A DNA stretch of 15,933 nt from the NCBI GenBank assembly GCA_002430125.1, contig DJBQ01000137.1, positions 4,251 to 20,183 of the forward strand, written 5' to 3'. Below, one piece after another: positions 7,850 to 14,948 of this stretch (its first letter is position 1; each line of letters begins with the position of its first letter). The stretch comes from Rhodobacterales bacterium UBA5972. GTDB lineage: Bacteria > Pseudomonadota > Alphaproteobacteria > Rhodobacterales > Rhodobacteraceae. Under the pieces are notes generated by a model. It was not told the origin of the DNA, made no database searches, and was given only the letters and a program-made list of their open reading frames with translations. Both the position numbers and the translations under genes were made by a program.

Positions 7850-7866
7850 CAAAGTAATATCTTAAC
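7823..7866. promoter_or_regulatory. Long inverted repeat, probable MarR operator
   Basis: Perfect 9-bp arms ATTACTTTG (7832-7840) and CAAAGTAAT (7850-7858) flank the self-complementary GAATATATTC (7841-7850). The symmetry extends outward with GTTAA (7823-7827) and TTAAC (7862-7866), at slightly unequal spacing. It is strikingly AT-rich against a GC-rich background and sits between divergent transcription units, one of which encodes a MarR-type protein. MarR proteins typically bind AT-rich palindromes of about this kind and repress both directions. Confidence 0.65.
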
Positions 7867-7870
7867 ATCG

Positions 7871-7876
7871 AAAGGA
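7871..7876 (+). promoter_or_regulatory. Ribosome binding site fixing a GTG start
   Basis: AAAGGA, six nucleotides before GTG at 7883. It argues against the upstream in-frame TTG at 7838, which lies inside the operator palindrome, upstream of the predicted transcription start. Confidence 0.6.
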
Positions 7877-7882
7877 AACGGC

Positions 7883-8365
7883 GTGGACGAAAAATCAATG
7901 GCCTTACGCCGAGCTTTCGGAAAATTCGCTACCGGTGTAGCGGTAGCCACATCGACAGACCCAAGCGGGGCGCCAATCGGGTTGACGATTAACTCGTTCA
8001 GCTCGGTCTCGCTGGACCCGCCATTGGTGCTGTGGTCGCTGGTGACAAAGTCGCCCAATCTGGATGTGTTCCGCAATTCCAGCCATTTCGCGATCAACAT
8101 GCTGGCAAGCAACCAGCGCGAGATCAGCGACACGTTCGCGCGCCCTGCTGAAGACCGTTTCGCCAGTGTGGACTGGCATCGGGGTATCGCGAATTTGCCG
8201 GTGATCAAAGGCACAATCGCCACGTTTGAATGCCGCCGAACCATGACAATCGAGGCCGGTGATCACGTTGTTTTCTTCGGCGCGGTTGAAGAATGCGAGC
8301 AATGTGACCTGGAACCCCTGCTGTTCTTTTCCGGCAAATACGGCACGGCGCATGTCCCCGGCTGA
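7883..8365 (+). CDS. Flavin reductase (HpaC-like, flavin-reductase-like domain)
   Basis: 160-residue NAD(P)H:flavin oxidoreductase that supplies reduced FMN or FAD to a separate oxygenase. It shows the family signature GLTINSFSSVSLDPP (33-47), the NML turn (72-74) and GDHVVFFGAVE (126-136), whose GDH motif is shared by HpaC, ActVB and similar reductases. The GTG start is chosen because of its AAAGGA site; ATG at 7898 is the alternative. No classical flavin monooxygenase gene is adjacent. The best candidate partner is the ACAD-fold protein in the divergent operon. The 3' end overlaps the MarR gene by 14 nt in another frame, so the two are co-transcribed and probably translationally coupled. 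Expression is probably controlled by the palindrome just upstream. Confidence 0.88.
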   Translation: MDEKSMALRRAFGKFATGVAVATSTDPSGAPIGLTINSFSSVSLDPPLVLWSLVTKSPNLDVFRNSSHFAINMLASNQREISDTFARPAEDRFASVDWHRGIANLPVIKGTIATFECRRTMTIEAGDHVVFFGAVEECEQCDLEPLLFFSGKYGTAHVPG

Positions 8366-8798
8366 CAGCGAAAACTTTACCGACGAATATCTGCTGTATC
8401 TGCTGGCCCATGCCAGTGCAGCGGCCAGCGACGCGTTTCACGCTGAAATGCAAGCCGAAGGTATTTCGGTGACGACGTGGAGGATACTCGGGTCGCTATA
8501 CCCAAATGTCCGGCTGAATGTGGGGGCATTGGCGCGCAAAAGCCTGATGAAGCAGCCAACCCTGACACGCACGCTTGACCGGCTGTGCAAACAAGGGATC
8601 GTCGCGCGCCATCACAGCGACGACGACCGCCGTGGCGTATTGGTCGACTTGACCGATAAGGGCCGCGACATGGCCCGCGACAAGATCGAAAAAGCACGGG
8701 CGCATGAGACGGCGATTTTGCAGGATTATTCCGACGCTGATATTGCTGATCTGAAACAGCGACTGCGGACTTTGTTGGCGCGCGCCCGGCAAAACTAA
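8352..8798 (+). CDS. MarR-family transcriptional regulator
   Basis: 148-residue dimeric winged-helix regulator, with helical dimerisation segments at both ends. The DNA-binding part spans about 40-105: TTWRILGSL (41-49), LNVGALARKSLMKQPTLTRTLDRL (55-78) with the recognition helix at about 66-81, and the wing with DDDRRG at 90-95. The ATG at 8352 gives the expected family length; a longer reading from 8259 would lie wholly inside the reductase gene and adds unrelated residues. It overlaps the reductase by 14 nt and has no strong ribosome site of its own. MarR proteins commonly control divergent aromatic-catabolism operons and respond to a pathway substrate or CoA thioester, and NicR of the nicotinate pathway belongs to this family. 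It probably binds the palindrome at 7823-7866 and controls both units, including itself. Confidence 0.9.
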   Translation: MSPADSENFTDEYLLYLLAHASAAASDAFHAEMQAEGISVTTWRILGSLYPNVRLNVGALARKSLMKQPTLTRTLDRLCKQGIVARHHSDDDRRGVLVDLTDKGRDMARDKIEKARAHETAILQDYSDADIADLKQRLRTLLARARQN

Positions 8799-8825
8799 AC
8801 TGCTATTTGGCGCCGCAATATCCGC

Positions 8826-10046
8826 TCAGCCCAAGGCCACCGTCATCCCGTTGATCCCGCGCACCCCTGTCAGCCCGCGCAGGGTTGGCACTGGCCCGAT
8901 CAACCGCGCGTTTGGGGCAAGCTCGGCCAGAACCGACAGGGTTTCCTCTATCTCGACCCGCGCCAAAGCCTCGCCCAGACAGCGATGTCCGCCGCCGCCA
9001 AAAGCCGGATGCAGGGCCGGGTGATCCTTACGGGTGATGTTAAAACGGTCCGGATCAGCATAGATCGCCGGATCACGCAACGCGGCAATCATCGACATGA
9101 ACAAAACCGATCCGGTGGGGATGCGAACCCCCGCCAGCATAAAATCCTGCGCGGCAATCCGCGACAGGCTGCCAACGACGGGGTCGTATCGCAAACCTTC
9201 AGCCGTCACATCGGCCTTCAGGGCATCAGGGTCGGCTTTGAACATTTCCCATTGGTCTTGATGGTCCAGCAACCTCGCAAAGGTCGTGGCGATGGAACTA
9301 CGGGTGGTGTCGGACCCCGCCAAAATAAGGCCAACGATTTGCACCCTCACTTCGGTCGGATCAAGCGCGCTGTCTGCCACCCGCGCCAGATAGGCGGAAA
9401 GGAAATCCTGTTGCGGCGATTTCGCCCGGTCGGCCAACACACCAGCAACATAGGTGTTAAGGCGTGCCAAATCTGCCTCGGCCTCAAGCAAAATCCCTCG
9501 TGAACGGCTGGCAAGCACGCGGATCGAGGAATAGACAAGCGTGGTGAAATGCGGGATATCGCGCTCGGGCACGCCCAGAATTCCGGCAATTATCCGTGCC
9601 GGCATCGGGCCAGCGACATCAGCCAGAAAATCAACCTCGCCGCCACCGAGCAAGGGTTTGATGATCGCCGTTGCTGCCGCCCGAATATCCGCGCGCATCG
9701 CTTTGACAATCGGAAACGCAAAAGCGCGGGCCAGAGGCGCACGGCGGTTGCGATGCACCGTTCCGTTGGAAAACAGCATGACATTGGCAAAGAAATCGCG
9801 GATCGCCCCGGCACCGATCCCCAGCAGATCAATGCCTTCGGTTTCAAGCTGCCGCGTCAGGTCATCGGACAACATATCCAGCATATGTTGATGGGAAAAT
9901 GTGTGAACGCCGAAATAACCGTCGCGCACCAATGGGCCAAGGCGCATCACCTGTTTCATATAGGCGTGATCGTCGATCGCCTTGTCGCGCGGCGGATAAA
10001 CCGGCAGGTCTTTGACTTGAAGTGTCTGGCTGTCAGTTTTGGTCAT
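8826..10046 (-). CDS. Cytochrome P450
   Basis: 406-residue soluble bacterial class I-type P450 monooxygenase that needs external ferredoxin and reductase, neither of which is in the window. The heme loop FGGGGHRCLG is at 349-358 with ligand Cys356, the I-helix oxygen-activation motif AGSDTT at 243-248, the ExxR pair at Glu283/Arg286, and a C-helix HRNRRAPLARAF at 98-109. There is no membrane anchor. The start is ATG with GAGG at 10053-10056. It lies 58 nt downstream of the ATC-hydrolase-family gene on the same strand, so the two may be co-transcribed. Its stop is 27 nt from the convergent MarR stop. The family and substrate are not recognised; hydroxylation of a small terpenoid, fatty acid or aromatic is possible. 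Confidence 0.95.
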   Translation of the reverse strand: MTKTDSQTLQVKDLPVYPPRDKAIDDHAYMKQVMRLGPLVRDGYFGVHTFSHQHMLDMLSDDLTRQLETEGIDLLGIGAGAIRDFFANVMLFSNGTVHRNRRAPLARAFAFPIVKAMRADIRAAATAIIKPLLGGGEVDFLADVAGPMPARIIAGILGVPERDIPHFTTLVYSSIRVLASRSRGILLEAEADLARLNTYVAGVLADRAKSPQQDFLSAYLARVADSALDPTEVRVQIVGLILAGSDTTRSSIATTFARLLDHQDQWEMFKADPDALKADVTAEGLRYDPVVGSLSRIAAQDFMLAGVRIPTGSVLFMSMIAALRDPAIYADPDRFNITRKDHPALHPAFGGGGHRCLGEALARVEIEETLSVLAELAPNARLIGPVPTLRGLTGVRGINGMTVALG

Positions 10047-10104
10047 TGGATCCCTCTGGCGGAACTATATGCCCAACCGTCGCGATATCCAGCCTGACCG
10101 CACG

Positions 10105-10596
10105 TCAGTCTTGACCGGAAAAGTCATAGCGGAAGGTGCAGCAGGCTGCCCCGCCCATGATCGTCTGGTCGCGGGTCAGTTTGGCCTTTGGGTTAAAGCC
10201 TTCGACCATCGCATAGTCCCGGTTGCACGACAGAACCGCGCCCAGATCAGCAACGCCCAGCGCACGGTACATTTCCGCGTATCGGCAGCGATTGACATTG
10301 AAATCAAGCTTGGTGTCCGAATTCGCCAGCACCTCGATTTCCAGCGCTCCGCCTTGGGTCCAGAAGGCCAGAGTTTCCAGAAATGCGTCGGTGCCATTGC
10401 CGTATTCCGCCGCCAGCGACGCGCCTTGGTCGCGCGCAAGGCCGATGATGACATCGCGCACCGTGTTGACGACCGCCTCCCGGCCAAATTCCTTGCCCAA
10501 GGCGTCGATCACCGGCGCCAAAATCCGCGCCTCGGTTTCGCGTCGGGTTAGAACGCCGATGGTCTGGGTTATGGTGTCTGGCAGGTCTGTGGTCAT
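10105..10596 (-). CDS. L-2-amino-thiazoline-4-carboxylic acid hydrolase family protein
   Basis: 163-residue protein that I recognise as the ATC-hydrolase family (PF14196). Its signature sits in the second half: [16 protein letters not shown] (99-114), LSCNRD (122-127) and [17 protein letters not shown] (141-157), with Cys104, Cys124, Cys152 and Cys153. The founding activity opens the ring of 2-amino-thiazoline-4-carboxylate on the route to cysteine. Most homologs are uncharacterised, so a hydrolase role on another heterocycle or a binding role is possible. The start is ATG with GGAGG at 10602-10606, five nucleotides upstream. It precedes the P450 gene and follows the pseudouridine synthase gene by 39 nt, all on the same strand. 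Confidence 0.8.
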   Translation of the reverse strand: MTTDLPDTITQTIGVLTRRETEARILAPVIDALGKEFGREAVVNTVRDVIIGLARDQGASLAAEYGNGTDAFLETLAFWTQGGALEIEVLANSDTKLDFNVNRCRYAEMYRALGVADLGAVLSCNRDYAMVEGFNPKAKLTRDQTIMGGAACCTFRYDFSGQD

Positions 10597-10635
10597 TGCG
10601 GCCTCCGTTGTTTCGGTCAGCCTAACCGCAAGAGA

Positions 10636-11316
10636 TCAGAACGGGCAAGGGCAGTCATATTGGCGACGCACCCCGTCAAGATCGTGAAATGCCAGTGTTT
10701 CGGCATGCAGATGCAACCGCGAGGCGGCGGCAAGGGCGGCCTCGTGGGCGTAAAACGCATCGCCCAGAATAGGATGCCCCATGGACAGCATGTGCACCCG
10801 CAACTGGTGGCTGCGGCCGGTCTTGGGAAACAGTCGAACCCGTGTGCGCCCTTCGCTGCGCCCGATCACCTGCCAGCGCGTGACCGACGGTTTGCCGGTT
10901 TCATGGCAAATCTTGTGCAAGGGCCGGTTTGGCCAATCGATGACAATCGGCAAATCAATCTCGCCTTCCTCGCCAGCAACGTCGCCCCAGACATCGGCGA
11001 TATAGGTTTTCTCGACCAACCGCTTTTCAAACTGCAAATTTATGTGCCGCTGAATGGACGGTTTGCGGGCAAACACCATGACGCCCGATGTATCGCGATC
11101 AAGACGATGCACCAGCAACGCGCCGGGATAGGCGGCTTTCACGCGTGTCTCAAGGCAATCAGCCAGATGTTCACCCTTGCCGGGCACCGACAAAAGCCCA
11201 GAAGGCTTATTCACAACCAACAGCTTGAGATTGCGAAAAATTACCTCAAGTGGCCCGTCGGGAGGGCTGTAATCAACCAAAACATGCGCGCGCACGTCGT
11301 CTTCATCGTTTTTCAA
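10636..11316 (-). CDS. RluA-family pseudouridine synthase
   Basis: 226-residue enzyme that isomerises uridine to pseudouridine in rRNA and/or tRNA. The catalytic loop HRLDRDTSG is at 70-78 with nucleophile Asp73. The flanking VVNKPSGLLSVPG (34-46), TGRSHQLRVHMLSMGHPILGD-like segment near 166-186 and the C-terminal LHLHAETLAF (196-205) are typical. There is no S4 domain, and together with the short length this fits the RluA/TruC-like branch (RluA itself modifies 23S U746 and tRNA U32), but the target is not certain. The start is TTG (11314-11316), supported by AGGA seven nucleotides upstream; no in-frame ATG lies near the N-terminus. Confidence 0.88.
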   Translation of the reverse strand: MKNDEDDVRAHVLVDYSPPDGPLEVIFRNLKLLVVNKPSGLLSVPGKGEHLADCLETRVKAAYPGALLVHRLDRDTSGVMVFARKPSIQRHINLQFEKRLVEKTYIADVWGDVAGEEGEIDLPIVIDWPNRPLHKICHETGKPSVTRWQVIGRSEGRTRVRLFPKTGRSHQLRVHMLSMGHPILGDAFYAHEAALAAASRLHLHAETLAFHDLDGVRRQYDCPCPF

Positions 11317-11323
11317 ATATTCA

Positions 11324-11327
11324 TCCT
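11324..11327 (-). promoter_or_regulatory. Ribosome binding site for the TTG start of the pseudouridine synthase
   Basis: AGGA on the minus strand, seven nucleotides before TTG at 11314-11316. It lies directly beside the 8-bp hairpin at 11331-11349, which could modulate access to it. Confidence 0.5.
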
Positions 11328-11330
11328 ATA

Positions 11331-11349
11331 TCGCAGGCTTGGCCTGCGA
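11331..11349. repeat. Perfect 8-bp GC-rich hairpin
   Basis: TCGCAGGC (11331-11338), loop TTG, GCCTGCGA (11342-11349). It is just upstream of the pseudouridine synthase ribosome site on the minus strand. No T tract follows on that strand, so it is not a textbook terminator. It may be leader structure or a palindromic repeat. Confidence 0.6.
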
Positions 11350-11354
11350 CCCTT

Positions 11355-11374
11355 CAGTTTTGTTTTCAAAACTG
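11355..11374. repeat. Perfect 7-bp hairpin
   Basis: CAGTTTT (11355-11361), 6-nt loop, AAAACTG (11368-11374). It is the second of three dyads in the 108-nt gap between two minus-strand genes. Confidence 0.5.
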
Positions 11375-11386
11375 CCCGGCCCAACT

Positions 11387-11408
11387 AAGGCGACCAAAGG
11401 TCGGCCTT
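11387..11408. repeat. Bulged hairpin downstream of the FAD/GcvT gene
   Basis: AAGGCGACC (11387-11395), loop AAA, GGTCGGCCTT (11399-11408), pairing over 9 bp with one bulged G. It is 16 nt beyond the stop of the minus-strand FAD/GcvT gene, so it may protect or end that mRNA. There is no U tract. Confidence 0.45.
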
Positions 11409-11424
11409 GGACGGGAGAGCTCCG

Positions 11425-13866
11425 TTAAACTTTCACCCGTTCGGCCTTTGGGTCGTATAACGGTGCCAGCGACGCTGTGGTTTTGACCCTGACGCCGGAC
11501 ACGTCAATCTCGTAACTTGACGCCAGCACATCCGCCACGCTTTCGCCCTTGCACGGCACATAGCCCATTCCGATGGCGCCGCCAAGGTGGTGACCGTATG
11601 CGCCCGACGAAAGATAGCTGACAATCTCGCCATCCCGGATCAGCGGTTCGTTGTGGTACAAAAGCGGTTCGGGGTCTTGCAGCAGAAACTGCACGAAACG
11701 TTTATCCAGCCCCGTCTCACGCTTATCCAAAACCGCCTGCCTGCCGATGAAATCCGGCTTGTCGGTTTTCACCGCAAAGCCCAGACCGGCCTCGAGCACA
11801 TGATCTTCACAGGTAATGTCATGGCCAAAATGCCGGAATGCTTTTTCAGCGCGGCAACTATCCATCATATGCATGCCGCACAGTTTCAAACCCATATCGG
11901 CACCGGCTTCAAACAGCGTTTCAAAAACGTGCCCGGCCATGTCGGCTGAGATGTAAATCTCCCAGCCAAGCTCGCCGACATATGACACCCGGTGCACTCG
12001 GGCTAATCCCATGCCGATTTCAATGTTTTGCGCGGTGCCAAACGGATTGGCCGCGTTGGAGAAATCGTTCGGGCTGACTTTTTGCATCAAGGCGCGTGCA
12101 TTTGGCCCCATCACTGCCAGCACTCCCTCGCCTGCTGTCACATCGGTAATGACCACACGCCGTTCGCCAAGATGGCGTTGCATCCATGTTTGATCCGCCA
12201 GACGGGTCGCGGCCGGTGTTACCACCAGATATTCGCGTTCGCTTAATCTTGTGACGGTGACATCCGCCTCGATCCCGCCGCGGGAATTGAGGAACTGGGT
12301 ATAGACGATCTTGCCCGCAGGCACCGACATGTCCGCACCGCAAATGTAATTCAGAAACACCTCGGCATCCGGGCCTTCAACGCGCAGTTTGCCAAACGAC
12401 GACATATCGTACATGCCGACATTCGTTCGGACCGCATTATGTTCGGCGGCGGAATTTTCAAACCAGTTCTGGCGTTTCCAGCTATAACGATATTCGCGTT
12501 CCTGACCCGGATTGGCGAACCAATTGGCGCGCTCCCAGCCCATGATCTCGCCCATCACAGCCCCTCGATCCAGCAAGTGCTGGTGGAACGGTGTGCGCCT
12601 TACGCCGCGCGCCGTGGCCTTTTGGCGGTACGGGAAATGGTCGGCGTAGAGCAGGCCCAGTGTTTCTTTGGACCGTTCAAACAGATAGGTCTTGTTGCCC
12701 TGAAACGGTTGATTGCGTGCCACATCGACATCGCCCAGATCAAACGGCCGTTGGCCATCGTCCATCCACTGCGCCAAGGCCATACCGGCCCCACCAGCCG
12801 ACTGAATGCCGATCGAGTTAAACCCGGCGGCCACCCAGAAATTATCCACCTCAAGCGACTGACCAAGGTTATAGGCATCATCCGGTGTAAAACTTTCCGG
12901 CCCGTTGAAAAACGTGTGAATGCCTGCTGTCGCCAGCATCGGCAGGCGGTTGACGGCACGCTCTAAGATCGGCTCGAAGTGGTCGAAATCTTCGGGCAAC
13001 TGGTCGAATTCAAAATCCGCCGGAATACCGTTCATGCCCCAGGGCTTAGAAACAGGCTCGAACGCGCCAAGCAGATATTTGCCTGCGTCTTCTTTGTAAT
13101 AGGCGCATTCATCCGGCACCCGCAGCACCGGCATTTGGGTCAAGCCCGGGATCGGCTCGGTCACGATATAGAAGTGTTCGCAGGCATGCAGCGGCACATT
13201 CACACCGGCCAACTTGCCAACCGCATGGCCCCACATACCGCCGCAATTGATCACATGATCCGCCTCGATAAAGCCAGTCTCGCCGTCACTTTCCCATGTC
13301 ACGCCTTTGGCGGTGCGGTCTTGGACCGTCACGCCGGTGACAAGCACCCGTTCGGCCACCACGGCCCCGCGATTACGCGCACCTTTGGCCAAGGCCAGCG
13401 CAATATTCGCCGGATCGCCCTGCCCGTCTGTTGGCAGCCAAACGCCAGCCTTTACCCCGTCGATATTCAGGTGTGCATACTTCTCTTTGACTTCGGCTGG
13501 CGACATTTCCTCGACCGGAACCCCAAAAGCCCGCGCCATAGCGGCCGAGCGGAACAATTCCTCGCGCCGTTCATTCGTCAGCGCAACGGAAACCGACCCG
13601 ACGGTGCGCGTACCTGTGGCCACACCGGTTTCGGCCTCTAGCCCGCGGTAAAGATCGGCGGAATATTTCGCCAGTTTGGTCATGTTGGCGCTGGCCCGTA
13701 ATTGCCCGATCAACCCAGCGGCGTGCCAAGTCGTGCCGCTGGTCAATTGCTTACGCTCCAGCAGAACCACGTCTTTCCAACCGAGTTTGGTCAGGTGATA
13801 GGCCACCGAGCAGCCAATGACGCCACCACCGATTATGACTGCACGTGCTTTGGAAGGAAGAGACAT
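11425..13866 (-). CDS. FAD-dependent oxidoreductase/GcvT fusion, dimethylglycine- or sarcosine-dehydrogenase-like
   Basis: 813-residue two-part enzyme. The N-terminal DAO-type FAD domain has GGGVIG (13-18), the ribose-binding acidic end LLER (Glu37) and TTWHAAG (45-51), whose His48 corresponds to the histidine carrying covalent FAD in dimethylglycine dehydrogenase. WVAAGFNSIGIQSAGGAG (344-361) closes this domain. From about 425 to the end is a GcvT/aminomethyltransferase domain: LNSRGGIEADVTVTRL (526-541) with the likely folate-site Asp535, GELGWEIYI (631-639) and GMHMMDSCRAEKAFRHFG (664-681). Known members oxidise N-methyl groups of dimethylglycine or sarcosine and pass the C1 unit to tetrahydrofolate. 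It is the last of three minus-strand genes, 14 nt after the MDR gene, with GGGAA before its ATG. A methyltransferase of the betaine-homocysteine type in the same unit supports dimethylglycine, though other N-methyl amines remain possible. Confidence 0.9.
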   Translation of the reverse strand: MSLPSKARAVIIGGGVIGCSVAYHLTKLGWKDVVLLERKQLTSGTTWHAAGLIGQLRASANMTKLAKYSADLYRGLEAETGVATGTRTVGSVSVALTNERREELFRSAAMARAFGVPVEEMSPAEVKEKYAHLNIDGVKAGVWLPTDGQGDPANIALALAKGARNRGAVVAERVLVTGVTVQDRTAKGVTWESDGETGFIEADHVINCGGMWGHAVGKLAGVNVPLHACEHFYIVTEPIPGLTQMPVLRVPDECAYYKEDAGKYLLGAFEPVSKPWGMNGIPADFEFDQLPEDFDHFEPILERAVNRLPMLATAGIHTFFNGPESFTPDDAYNLGQSLEVDNFWVAAGFNSIGIQSAGGAGMALAQWMDDGQRPFDLGDVDVARNQPFQGNKTYLFERSKETLGLLYADHFPYRQKATARGVRRTPFHQHLLDRGAVMGEIMGWERANWFANPGQEREYRYSWKRQNWFENSAAEHNAVRTNVGMYDMSSFGKLRVEGPDAEVFLNYICGADMSVPAGKIVYTQFLNSRGGIEADVTVTRLSEREYLVVTPAATRLADQTWMQRHLGERRVVITDVTAGEGVLAVMGPNARALMQKVSPNDFSNAANPFGTAQNIEIGMGLARVHRVSYVGELGWEIYISADMAGHVFETLFEAGADMGLKLCGMHMMDSCRAEKAFRHFGHDITCEDHVLEAGLGFAVKTDKPDFIGRQAVLDKRETGLDKRFVQFLLQDPEPLLYHNEPLIRDGEIVSYLSSGAYGHHLGGAIGMGYVPCKGESVADVLASSYEIDVSGVRVKTTASLAPLYDPKAERVKV

Positions 13867-13880
13867 TCAGAAATTCCCAA

Positions 13881-14942
13881 TCAAGGTATGAGGACAAGTT
13901 TTCCAGGATAGCGCTTCGAGACGAATTCCGCCTGCGCCACAGCGATATCCCGCAACGGATAAGTTTTTGAGACCAGCGGGCGCAGACTGCCTGCGTTAAT
14001 CAGATCGACCAGCGCGCCGAACACCTCTCGTGACTGATAGGTACAACCAAATATCGAAAGGTCATTCAGGTAAATCGTGCGCAGATCCGCCGTAACAATC
14101 GGCCCGCCTATCGCACCTGCGACCGCGTAGCATCCACCGGGTTTCAAGGCATCAATCAGCGCGCCCCAACCGTCGCCACCGACAAGGTCGATGACAACTG
14201 AATAGCCCTGCACGTCCGGTTTATCGGTTCGACCGATCACATCGTCGGCACCTGCTTCGCGAACACTCTCGGCCTTGGCTGCTGAACTGACGCCCGTCAC
14301 CACAGCGCCTTTAAGTTTAGCGATCATCACCGCAGCCATCCCAACCCCGCCAGACGCTCCGGTCACCAGAACTCTGTCACCCGCCACAACACCCGCCCGC
14401 ATCAGCAATCCCATCGCCGTACCAAAAGCACATGGCATGGCACCAATTTCGATGTCGGACAAAGGCGAAGCGCTCACGTCGAACAACTGATCCGCTGGCA
14501 CGACGCAATATTCGGCAAATGCCCCGTCATATTCGGAACCGATCACGTTGATCTTGACCGGTTCATCTGTCGTCGGAACCGGTTGACAACAGGCGCAAAT
14601 CACGCGGCTGCCAATGCGGATATCACTGACACCTTCGCCAAGCGCGACCACTTCGCCGCACATGTCACCACCCTGAATAAGCGGAAACTGCAACGCCCCG
14701 GCCCAGCCGCCATTTTCGACGTTTTCCCCTGCCTTAACAGCCTCGGTCGGCCCGGACACTTGTTTAGAATACCACCCGATCCGTGTGTTGATATCGGTGT
14801 TGTTCACCCCGGCTGCCAGGACGCGCATCAGCGCCTCGCCTGGCCCGGGGACCGGCATCGGAATCGCCTGATTCCAAACCAGCATCTCTGGACCGCCATG
14901 TCCGACCAGCTGCACACCCATCATGGTTTCAAAAATACTCAT
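13881..14942 (-). CDS. Zinc-independent MDR oxidoreductase (quinone-oxidoreductase-like)
   Basis: 353-residue medium-chain dehydrogenase/reductase. The GroES-like N-terminal half holds GVNNTDIN (45-52) where zinc alcohol dehydrogenases carry a catalytic Cys, and GGDMCGEVV (91-99) where they carry GHE, so the catalytic zinc site is absent. The Rossmann motif VTGASGGVG (193-201), followed by SSAAKAESVREAGADDVI, is typical of NAD(P)H quinone-oxidoreductase relatives. A Cys-rich CACC (116-119) and an insert at about 60-85 are unusual. The start follows the methyltransferase stop by 6 nt with no obvious ribosome site, so coupling is likely; Met7 or Met8 are possible alternative starts. Its job in this operon is unknown; reduction of an enone, quinone or aldehyde is a family-based guess. 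Confidence 0.85.
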   Translation of the reverse strand: MSIFETMMGVQLVGHGGPEMLVWNQAIPMPVPGPGEALMRVLAAGVNNTDINTRIGWYSKQVSGPTEAVKAGENVENGGWAGALQFPLIQGGDMCGEVVALGEGVSDIRIGSRVICACCQPVPTTDEPVKINVIGSEYDGAFAEYCVVPADQLFDVSASPLSDIEIGAMPCAFGTAMGLLMRAGVVAGDRVLVTGASGGVGMAAVMIAKLKGAVVTGVSSAAKAESVREAGADDVIGRTDKPDVQGYSVVIDLVGGDGWGALIDALKPGGCYAVAGAIGGPIVTADLRTIYLNDLSIFGCTYQSREVFGALVDLINAGSLRPLVSKTYPLRDIAVAQAEFVSKRYPGKLVLIP

Positions 14943-14948
14943 TTTCGC

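Noticed and set aside
7838..7882. TTG start for the flavin reductase
   Set aside because: It falls within the operator palindrome, upstream of the predicted transcription start; GTG at 7883 has a proper ribosome site.
8259..8351. Upstream start extending the MarR protein by 31 residues
   Set aside because: The extension lies inside the reductase gene in another frame and is unlike MarR N-termini; ATG at 8352 gives the usual length.
12979..13641. 220-residue open frame on the plus strand inside the FAD/GcvT gene
   Set aside because: Antisense to conserved FAD-domain sequence; shadow frame.
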